A stretch of 64,000 nucleotides of DNA from Brevundimonas naejangsanensis. GTDB taxonomy: Bacteria > Pseudomonadota > Alphaproteobacteria > Caulobacterales > Caulobacteraceae. The notes beneath the pieces were generated by a model, which saw only the letters and a program-made list of their open reading frames with translations, made no database searches and had not been told where the DNA came from. This document shows, in pieces, positions 56,332 to 64,000 of the stretch. The position numbers were made by a program, and so were the translations under genes. Numbering within the stretch: position 1 is the stretch's first letter; the number at the start of each line of letters is the position of its first letter. Location: assembly GCF_000635915.2 (NCBI RefSeq), contig NZ_CP015614.1, forward strand, positions 2,907,536-2,971,535. The letters run 5' to 3'.

Positions 56332-57332
56332 CGGTCGTGTCGGCCCTGGCCCGCTTGGGGGCTTCTGTCAGTTCGGTCTGGTCGATCCACAGCGGCTGCT
56401 CCAGACCGAAGGGGGTCAGGGTCAGTCGCGCGCGATAGACCCAGGCGGATCGGGTGTCGTGAAGCGTCAGGATGGTCGCGCCTGACGGGTAGGTGAAGAT
56501 CTGTTCCTGATCCAGGTCCAACACGGCCCCGGTCACGGACGCCACGTCGTAGAGAGAGGTCAGCGGCCGCTCAGCGCGAACGCGCATCAGGGTCTCGATC
56601 TGGCTGTCGTTCAGCCGAACCAGACCGCCAGGGCGGCCGGGCCGGCGGTGTTCACATTCTGGGTGGCGGAGGTGGCGTCGGCAGCCAGCGCGTCGCGCAG
56701 GGCGCGCCACTTCTTCGCTCGACCGCCTGACGCGCGCCCAGGATCGACAGCCATCCGTCGGCCGGATCAGGCGCCGGTTGGCCGGGCCGCCGTCGGCGTA
56801 GTCGGCGCGCTCGGCCCCGTTCGGCTGCCTCAGATCGTCGGAATCGATATAGTCCGTATAGGCGGGCATCAGGGCCTGCCGCTCGCCCGGCTGGACGCCC
56901 GCCCGACTCCAGAAACCGCTCATGCGGCTGGCCGAACAACTGGGCGGTGTTGATCAGGCCCGCCTGATCCTGAAGGCGCAGGACCAGCGGCCCGTCCACG
57001 TCCATCGTATAGCGGCGCCCGTCGGCCATGACCTTTTTCGACCGGCACGCCCGAGACGTTGGACGGCTCCTGTGCGGCCCCTCCATCTCCAGCGTCTGGC
57101 GAGTCGTTGACCCGAAGCCATAGGCCCGCGTCGGCTCGGTGGCGGCCATGAAGGAAGGGCGGCTTCGCGCTCATCGCCTTTGCAGGAAACGGACGCGCGC
57201 GCGCGCCGAGCGGCCTCGGCGCTCAGGCTGGCCAGGCCGTGATCGCCACCAGGAAGATCAGCTCACCACCCCCGTCACCGCCAGCACGGCGGGCAGGGCG
57301 AAGCCGGAGCGGCGCCGGGCGCGAGATCGGGC
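56300..57332 (-). pseudogene. gspK: Type II secretion minor pseudopilin GspK, split by several frameshifts
   Basis: GspK segments appear in alternating minus-strand frames: RSGFALPAVLAVTGVVS, then LIFLVAITA, then LASLSAEAARRARA (the prepilin helix) near 57310-57190; then MADGRRYTMDVDGPLVLRLQ and LINTAQLFGQP, a second-frame PAYTDYIDSDDLRQPNGAE, and a C-terminal part with RLNDSQIETLMRVRAERPLT and the helix-hairpin-helix-like YDVASVTGAVLDLD. At least five shifts are needed. The frames join into one plausible GspK, so I suspect sequence errors rather than decay. The native start cannot be set; it lies near 57330, after the gspJ stop. Confidence 0.75.
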
Positions 57333-57928
57333 CTAGAAGTCGGCATCGAACCTCACCCATCGACCCGGATTGCCGGACGAGGCCACCTCCACCACATCCA
57401 CGTCCGGGCCGCCGTTCAAGCGGACGAAAAGGCGGGCGCTGCGCATGCCTTCTTCGCCCAGCACCCGCTCGCGCGGCGTTTCGAACGCGGGCCCAGGTCT
57501 GGCCGTCCTGGGAATAGGACAGGCTGGCCTGTCCGCCGTGGGGCAGGGGCAGCAGCGGCGTCCTGCGGCCGGCGGCTTCGCACATCACGACGCGGCGGCG
57601 TCCTGCACCTCGATCGTCAGCACCAGTCGCCCGGCCCAGCCCTGCGGCGCGCAGCCGGTGGCGCGCTCCATGACGGCCTCGCCTTCCAGCCGCTCGGGCG
57701 CGCCCACAAGCGGCAGGTCCACGCCCTCCATAATCGCGGCCGGCGGGCGCACGGTCAGGCTGCGGATGATGCTGCGCAGGTCGCTGATCGCCACATCGGC
57801 GTCGGCCGCGGACATGGCGCGCCGTCCCAGCGCAAAGCCCGCGTCGCCCGCCTTCATGCCGAAAGAGCGCGCGCCAGCGCCATCCAGCACGACCAGGGCT
57901 TCAAAAAGCCGGAGCGGCCGGAGATCAT
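57333..57928 (-). pseudogene. gspJ: Type II secretion minor pseudopilin, GspJ-like, frameshifted
   Basis: Starts with ATG at 57926-57928 (MISGRSGF), a frameshift, then LFEALVVL as the prepilin helix. AISDLRSIIRSLTVRPPAAI and GWAGRLVLTIEVQD follow in one frame, then CEAAGRRTPLLPLPHGG and SYSQDGQTW, another shift, and finally LGEEGMRSARLFVRLNGGP to a TAG at 57333-57335. Adding one G near 57600 joins two of the parts (EVQD to GRRVVMCEAA). J is chosen because G, H, I and K have other candidates. Confidence 0.65.
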
Positions 57929-58057
57929 TGCCGGCCTTGATAGGGCGTCCCGCACCGCCTGCCAACATTGGCATGACGCCGCTCTGAACAAAGACTTCGG
58001 CTTTTCGTCGTTCTCCCGGGCTGATATGGAAGACGTTGAGTTCTATGGGGGAAGGGG

Positions 58058-58977
58058 ATGCGCGGCGTCGCCTCGGTCTTGATAGCGGCGAGCCTCGGCG
58101 GCGCGGCATGGCGGGGGTCCTCCGCCGCCGGACCGCGCCCAGGCCGGCTCTGCGCGCCTGATCGCCCATGCCGCGCCGCTCCCGGCCGAGCTGTCGGAAG
58201 TCGTCGCCGCGCCCGAGACGGACGCCGATCGCCGCGCCCGCCTGAACGCCCGCCTGAAGACCATGCTGGATGAAGGCAAGGGCGCCCGTCTGACGGATGC
58301 CCGCCGCGTCCGCCCGCGCCCGCGTGCGCCGCGTCCGCGCCGCGCGCGCGCAAGGCCGAGCCTGCGGCGACCTTCGCCCCGCCCGCCCATGACGCCGCCT
58401 CCGCGCGCCGACCGTGCGGCGCGCGGCGCGGCTATGTCGCCGACGCTGGATCTGAAGACGCCGCCGCGCGTGCCGCAGAACGATCTCGAATGTCTGACCC
58501 AGGCCGTCTACTATGAGGCCGAAACGAAAGCGAAGAGGACAGGCGGCGGTCGCCGAGGTGGTGATCAACCGATCCGCCACCGGGCCTATCCCCGATCTCG
58601 AAGTGGTGCGCAACAGCGCACCTGCACACTTCACCTGCGACGGGTCGATCGGCCGCCGTCCGGTCAGCGCGGTCGCCTGGGCGCGGGCCGAACGCATTGC
58701 GCGCGAGGTGCAAGGTTTCGCCAAGAACTCGGTCAACTATCACGCCAACTATGTCCGCCCCTCGTGGGGCCTGGCCCGCGTGCGCCAGATCGGCGCCCAC
58801 ATCTTCTACGGCGCGCCCCTGAACGGCTCGACCCCCGGCGCCTATGAGCGCGAGGCCGCGCCTGCGCCCGCCCGCCTGCTGTTCGTGCGCAATGAGGCGC
58901 TGGACCGCGCCTATGCCGTCCTGGCCGGTCAGGCTTCGAACGGCGCGAGCGAAACCCCCGACACGGCTGCGCAATGA
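58058..58977 (+). pseudogene. SleB-type cell-wall hydrolase, frameshifted
   Basis: Signal-like MRGVASVLIAASLGGAAW at the start (58058), then in another frame a basic Arg/Pro-rich linker, then DLKTPPRVPQNDLECLTQAV (residues before the catalytic region), a shift near 58535, and AAVAEVVINRSATG to the end. In the family the motif is ECLTQAVYYEA...GQAAVAEVVLNR, where the Glu acts in peptidoglycan cleavage; HFTCDGS and HIFYG are also typical. It probably opens or remodels the cell wall and is not a T2SS core part. Its stop overlaps rfbC (ATGA). At least two shifts. Confidence 0.75.
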
Positions 58978-59570
58978 CGCTGGAGACCTCCGGCCGGCTC
59001 GTCCTGCTCAAGACGCCGCGTTACGGCGACGCGCGCGCTGGTTCGCCGAGACCTGGTCCCGCGCCCGCTTCGCCGCCGCCGGCATCGACTGCGACTTCGT
59101 TCAGGACAACCAGTCGCGCTCGCAGCCGCAGGGCGTGGTGCGCGGCCTGCATTTCCAGACGCCGCCCTATGCTCAGGCCAAGCTGGTCCGCTGCCTGCGC
59201 GGGGCGATCCTCGACGTGGCGGTCGACCTGCGCCTCGGCGCCGCGACCTTCGGACAGGCTCACGCGGTCGAACTGTCGGCCGACAGCGGCGATCAGCTGT
59301 TCATCCCGCCGGGCTTCGCGCACGGCTTCGTCCCTGACGCCCGCGCGAGATCGCTATAAGGTGTCCGCCCCCTACGCCCCGGCGCATGAGGCGGGTCTGG
59401 CCTGGGACGACCCCGAGCTGGACATCGCCTGGCCCGTCGCGGCGGATCAGGCGGTGCTGGCCGCGCGCTGGCCGCGCCCTGCGAGACCTGAACAGCCCGT
59501 TTCGCGGCGAGGCGTCGACGCTCTCGATTGTGGACCTGGCGACCGGGCCGGAGAGGCTGCTGAAGGAAGG
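58974..59570 (+). pseudogene. rfbC: dTDP-4-dehydrorhamnose 3,5-epimerase, frameshifted
   Basis: RmlC segments appear across frames: [20 protein letters not shown], then [40 protein letters not shown] and [13 protein letters not shown] (cupin core with the catalytic His in RGLHFQ), then a third frame [20 protein letters not shown] ending in LRDLNSPF. Three shifts near 59033, 59338 and 59480. Start ATG overlaps the hydrolase stop. Third enzyme of the rhamnose route; works with rfbA, rfbD and the adjacent rfbB. Confidence 0.85.
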
Positions 59571-60570
59571 AGCGGCGGACCGGCGGCGGCCCGGCTTCAT
59601 CGGCTCGGCCCTGGTCCGCGAGCTTCTGTCGCGCGGCGACGAGGTGCTGGCGGTCGACAAGCTGACCTACGCCGGGGTCGAGGCCTCCCTGACCGAAGTC
59701 GCCGACCACCCCGCTTCCGCTTCCTGAAGGCCGACATCGGCGATGCGGCCGCCATGGCCGGCGCCTTTGACGACTTTCAGCCCGACCGCGCAGCCCACCT
59801 GGCCGCCGAAACGCACGTGGATCGTTCGATCGACGGCCCGGCGGTCTTCATTCAGACCAATGTCGTCGGAACCCAGGTCTGCTCGATCAGGCCCTGGCCT
59901 ATTGGCGCGGACTGAGCGGCCGGCGCGCGAGGCCTTTCGCTTTCTGCACGTCTCGACGAGAGGTGTTCGGCTCTCGGCGCGAGGGGCGCTTCGACGAGGC
60001 CACGCCCTACGATCCGCGCTCGCCCTATTCGGCGTCCAAGGCGGCGTCCGACCATCTGGTTCGCGCCTGGGGCCATACGTTCGGTCTGCCGGTGGTGCAG
60101 CAAACTGCTCGAACAACTACGGCCGCGCCAGTTTCCCGAAAAGCTGATCCCGACCCTGATCCTCACGGCGCTGGCCGGCGAGCCCCTGCCCATTTACGGC
60201 GACGGCTCCAACGTGCGCGACTGGCTGCACGTCGACGACCACGCCCGCGCCTTGAGGCTGATGCTGGAACGCGCCGAACCGGGCCGCACCTATTGCGTCG
60301 GCGGCGACGCAGAGCGCACTAATTTGCAGGTCGCGGCGGCGGTCTGCGCGCTCTGGATAAGCTCAAACCCCGCCCAGACGGCCGCCCTCACGCCGACGCC
60401 ATCACCCTAGTGGAGGACCGGCCCGGCCATGACCGCTTCGCCCGCGAGCTGGGCTGGCGGCCTGAAGCGTCGTTTGAGCAGCAGGGCATGGCCCGGACCG
60501 TCGCCTGGTATATAACCGGGACTGGTGGGCGCTGGTCGCAGCCCGTATGCCCAGACGGGGCCTGGTCTAG
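59571..60570 (+). pseudogene. rfbB: dTDP-glucose 4,6-dehydratase, multiply frameshifted
   Basis: RmlB pieces in order: [20 protein letters not shown] and [11 protein letters not shown], then [14 protein letters not shown] and [48 protein letters not shown] (the Tyr-x3-Lys site), NNYG, then SNVRDWLHVDDHARAL, and finally a frame ending DWWALVAARMPRRGLV at the TAG 60568-60570. The NAD-loop start is corrupted near 59575-59600. Seven or so shifts. It is convergent with the next gene, one base apart. Confidence 0.82.
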
Positions 60571-60571
60571 G

Positions 60572-61397
60572 TTAATCCACGCGGGAGACGATGAGGTCCG
60601 ACATGCTGATCTCTGGAAGACGCCTCCAGCCGGAATTCGCGCTTGCGTCGTCCAGTAAACCATTTCGATCTCAAAGACCCCGGGACGCCCCGGGCGGAAC
60701 TCCTGGCTCACATAATCCTCGATGCCGCCCCAGTCGGCGCGAAACAGATAGCGACAGGCATAGGCGTCGACCGACAGGGTGAAGACCGCCTTCCAGCGCC
60801 CCGTCGGCATTTCCAGGTAGGGGCCGTAGACCACGATGCGGGGGCGGCCGGTCAGGTCCAGCGTGGATCGTCCTTCGGCGTGGGTCGCAGGCGTGTTCCA
60901 GGTGAGCAGCGAGCCGCTCCAGACCGCCTCGCCACGGGTGTACACCTGAAGAGCCTTGGCCATCGCGCCGCTTGGCGCCGCGAGGCGCCTGGAGGCGCTA
61001 CCTCGAAATCCGGAAAGAGGCGGACGGCGCCAGACGCGAGCCGATCAGGGCCGAATACCCGCTCGTGCGGAAGCGTCGTGGATGCGGCGAAGCTCCGGCT
61101 GGCGGCCTGGATGGCGTGATGGCGTTCGGTCTGGTCCATCTGGTCGGGCAGGGTGATGTCCAGGGCGTCCAGGATGAAGGCGATGCGGCTGTCGTCGGGC
61201 TGGCGCCGCCTAGCCTCATCGGCCGAGATCGTCAGCAGCATCATGCGCGCGCCGGCGTTCAGATCCTGGCTTTCGTCCCAATCATGCAAGACATAGTCCG
61301 CACGCTCGGCGGCGTCGCGCAGGCGTGAAATCCAGTGGGACCGATTAGGCAGGGGCGGAAGGACAACCCAGTGGTGTGCGTTCAATTCGGCGCTCAT
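60572..61397 (-). pseudogene. Unknown protein beside the capsule exporter, frameshifted
   Basis: About 275 residues over two or three frames, from ATG 61395-61397 (overlapping the kpsT stop, ATGA) to TAA at 60572-60574. Pieces include HHWVVLPPLPNRSHWISRLR, IAFILDALDITLPDQ and a beta-rich C-terminal half with VVYGPYLEMPTGRWKAVFTL and YVSQEFRPGRPGVFEIEMVY. No domain is recognised. Genes in this place in capsule loci are sometimes export or modification accessories; function unknown. Shifts near 60655 and 60985. Confidence 0.55.
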
Positions 61398-62044
61398 GCG
61401 GCCCGCAGCCAGGTATAGACCTCGACCGCTTCTTGAATGTCGTGGAAGATTTTGGCGCGCCCGCTTTCGATGATGAGGGCGCGGTCGCAATAGTTCGCGA
61501 TCATCTGGACGTCATGCGACGCCATGAGGCGCGGTGCGCGCGCTCTCAAACAGGCCCTCTTGGCATTTGCTGGAAGCGGGCGTCGCCGAATTCGTCGATC
61601 AGATAGCAATCGAATCGCAAGGGACAGGCCGAAGGCCAGGCGTGCTCTCATGCCCGACGAATATTGCTTGACCGGGTCGCGCAGCGCCTTGCCCAACTCG
61701 CAAAATCGTCAACGCGCTCAAGGGTTTCCTTATACTCTCGGCCATAGAGGCGGGCCAAAACCGCACATTGTCCAGTCCGGACAGGCTGCCTTGAAATCCG
61801 CCGCCGAAGCCGATCGGCCACGACGATGTCATGCGCCATGAGATGGAGCCTTCGCTGGGCGGCATCACGCCGCCCAGCATCTTGATCAGCGTTTGCCCTG
61901 GCCGTTCCGCCCGAGGATGGCCAGTCGCCCTGAGCGTCCCAGGTCGAAGTTCAGGTCGGTGAACAGAGGCTTGTGGGCCCCGTGGTAGGTCTTCCCGAGG
62001 TTACGGACGCGAAGGCCTGGATCCGTGTCGGCGTCCGACGTCAT
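61394..62044 (-). pseudogene. kpsT: Capsule ABC exporter ATPase, KpsT-like, frameshifted
   Basis: Reads from ATG at 62042-62044 (overlapping the kpsE stop, TGATG): LRVRNLGKTYHGAHKPLFTD, GRLAILGRNGQGK (Walker A, cut short by a loss that removes the TST part), then LIKMLGGVMPPSEGSISW, GGGFQGSLSGLDNVRF, LGKALRDPVKQYSSGMRARL (signature region) and the end MASHDVQMIANYCDRALIIE with the H-loop. At least four shifts (near 61897, 61755, 61700 and 61540). Powers polysaccharide export through KpsM. Confidence 0.82.
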
Positions 62045-63207
62045 CAGTCCTGCTGCCTATGCTCTCGGACGCCGGCCCAAACCAGCCAGCCTACGCCGTA
62101 TGCCAGCAGGGTGGAGGCCAGAATGGTCAGGATGGAGCGCCAACGGCGCGGTTCCGACGCCTTGTCGGGGAGGCTCGGCTCGACGATGCGTTCAAGGTAG
62201 AGCTTCTGGCGACCGGCTTCCTGTTCGGCGGCCAGCAAGGCGGCGGTCGCCTGGGTCAGCTGCTTATCGGCGATCTCGCGCCGCAGGGTCAGTTCTTCGA
62301 AGGGGCCGATCTTGTTAGACAACGAGCTGGCGTCGCCCGCCATCTTGGCGCGCGCCTCCGCGACCTGGCGTTCATAGGCGGCTATGCGGTTGTCGAGGAT
62401 CGGCAGTTGCGGGCTGGCCGGCGCCTCGGCCGCGACCTGAGCGCGTTCGGCGCGCAGTTGGGCGATCGTCACCAGCAAGCCGTTGATGACGCCCGAACTC
62501 TCGGCGGCCGCGAGGCGGGGGTCGATGAACTGGGCGCTGTTGCGCAGGGCCGTTAGAGCTTGTTGCGAAGCGGCGACCTCGCCCTGGGCGCGTTGTAACG
62601 CCGCTTTGGCGTCCCGCACGGCGTTGTTCGACGCCCTCATTCAGCCGGTTTATCAAGGTCTCCCGCTGGCCAGCATCGCCTTGTTGAGGTTCTGGGCGTC
62701 TTTCGGGTCGAAGGCTTCGACGCGCAGGGTGCTGATGCCCGTGCCGGAATCGTACCCGACCGTCATGAAGCGCAGGAACGCCTTGTACAGGCTCTCTTCA
62801 CTGCGGCTTTCCCAGGGGCGCGGGTAGCGCGCGATGAAGTCGGACCCGGGCCGGGCGAAAACCTTGTTCAGATCGAAGGTCTGCTGCAGTTCTTTCAGGC
62901 CGTCTCGGGACGAGATGTACTCGTGCACGGCGAAGGCGTCGTTCATCCCGGTTGAGAAGCCCACCCCTTGCAGGGCCAGGCCCACCGCAGACGGCTGTCC
63001 CGAGTTGGCTGAACGCACGACGAACCGCGCTTCCGACACATAACGCGGCGAGGCGATCAGCAGATAATAGATCATAGCGATCAGCGTGGGCAACGCGACC
63101 ACGATCAGGAAGCCCACTGGAATGCGCTTCCAGAGGTCCTGCCGCTTGTTTGAAGGCCCCTCGATGGCGTTCAGAGGGCCGACGTAACTGATCTTTTGCT
63201 CAGCCAT
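62044..63207 (-). pseudogene. kpsE: Capsule export protein KpsE-like, one locally broken frame
   Basis: About 390 residues with ATG at 63205-63207. Two membrane helices flank a periplasmic coiled-coil region: RIPVGFLIVVALPTLIAMIY near the N-terminus and SILTILASTLLAYGVGWLVW near the C-terminus. ASPRYVSEARFVVRSA is the KpsE/CtrB motif. The frame breaks at about 62650; two single-G insertions restore LASGETLINRLNE and ASNNAVRDAKAALQRAQGEV. It would join the inner-membrane exporter to an outer-membrane Wza/KpsD-type protein. Confidence 0.85.
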
Positions 63208-63239
63208 AGGAAGGGTTCGCCTTGGAAAACGTTGGCTCT

Positions 63240-64000
63240 TTACTCGACTGCAATACGATCGCGCGCACCCGCAATCATCGCCAAGCCTAGCAGATTGAAC
63301 ACCGCGCCACATAGCAGCGCGTAGCCGACGTCGAAATAGGTCGGCGTGAATTCGTTAAACACGCCGGCTCGCACCATTTCGACGCCGTGAACGAACGGGA
63401 TCAGAAGCAGGACTTTCTGAAAATCGGGCGGTAGCCAGGCCACCATGGTGAACGCGCCGGACAGTGGTATCAGCACGTAGCTGATCAAGCCGATCAGGCG
63501 TTCGAAAACATCATAGCGCATCGCAGGCCAGCGAGCACTAGCGCGAAACCCACGCCGACCCAGCATAGCAGGACCCAGCCGGCGTAAAGGGTGAGGTAAT
63601 CGTGCGGCAATGACACCTGTCCGATCGCCAGCAAAATCACATAGACGATGACGAACGCCGCCGTCGTGCCCCCGATCTCGATCATGGCGCGCGAGGCGAA
63701 GATGTGAATGGGGCTTATTTTACGATGATACAGAAGCCCGAGGTTGGCTTGGAGCGCTGACGACAGGGCGCCGATCAAGTGCCGGATCAGGATCAACGAC
63801 ATATAGCCCGTCATGACGAACGGGATCAGTCGAACGCCATGTTCGTATTCAGGCTTGGTGGCGCTCCACAAGATCATCACGCCGAAGCAGAACAGCAGAG
63901 GTTCGCCGACGATCCAGGCAAAGCCCAGACCCTCGCGCCCAAACCGCGTGGCCATCTCGCGCATCATGAGAGCGCCGACGATTTTCAGGTGGCGAGCTGC
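63240..64000 (-). pseudogene. kpsM: Capsule ABC exporter permease, KpsM-like, frameshifted and cut by the right edge
   Basis: Six-helix ABC-2 permease. The reading frame enters from the right edge (ARHLKIVGAL then MMREMATRFGREGLGFAWIV), continues with HRKISPIHIFASRAMIEIGG, breaks near 63520, and ends with YDVFERLIGLISYVLIPLSG and FQKVLLLIPFVHGVEMVRAG before a stop at 63240. An in-frame Met is at 63965-63967 but codons continue past the edge, so the true start may lie outside. One shift only. It pairs with the KpsT-like ATPase. Confidence 0.85.

Noticed and set aside
59963..60322. Separate small protein read from rfbB fragment frames
   Set aside because: The pieces on several frames join in order into one dehydratase; treating each open frame as a gene would be wrong in this indel-rich stretch.

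Overview
The window looks like the chromosome of a high-GC alphaproteobacterium of the Caulobacteraceae, most likely Brevundimonas or a close relative. This is inference from strong G/C third positions, the phaR/phaA pair, a PutA without a DNA-binding domain, the TonB-receptor style and Caulobacterales-type intergenic repeats. No rRNA, tRNA, CRISPR array, integrase or complete insertion sequence was seen.

Left part (1-29.7 kb) is mostly housekeeping. It holds a deoxyhypusine-synthase-like gene (cut by the left edge) with an ornithine-decarboxylase-type gene; a phnCDE transporter followed by a PstS-like lipoprotein behind a Pho-box-like repeat; a 993-residue TonB-dependent receptor; a GT4 glycosyltransferase; proline catabolism (putA); an alpha/beta hydrolase-TPR protein; HMG-CoA lyase coupled to an ArnT-like glycosyltransferase, with a divergent GT2; PHB regulation and synthesis (phaR, phaA) with a hemolysin-III protein; a lipoprotein subtilase that resembles an autotransporter; and an argB-HAD-dapD operon.

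Middle and right (29-64 kb) form one large cell-surface locus. It contains a ManC-AGE fusion, galE, several glycosyltransferases and DUF4214-like proteins, rfbD-rfbA, a GSCFA protein, and a Thr/Ala-rich exported protein with an A/T-rich leader. A nearly complete type II secretion system follows: gspE, F and I on +; D, C and M on -; G and H on +; L, K and J on -. A sulfotransferase and a GT2 gene are translationally coupled between gspE and gspF. Beyond it lie a cell-wall hydrolase, rfbC-rfbB and a kpsMTE-type capsule ABC exporter cut by the right edge. rfbC/rfbB complete the dTDP-rhamnose pathway begun by rfbA/rfbD 17 kb away, so the secretion system sits inside the polysaccharide locus.

From about 56.3 kb to 63.6 kb every gene is broken by small indels, while the preceding 56 kb is clean. 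Several breaks are repaired by adding one G to a G run, so low-quality sequence is the more likely cause. The broken genes are called from the combined frames and should be treated as probably intact in the organism.
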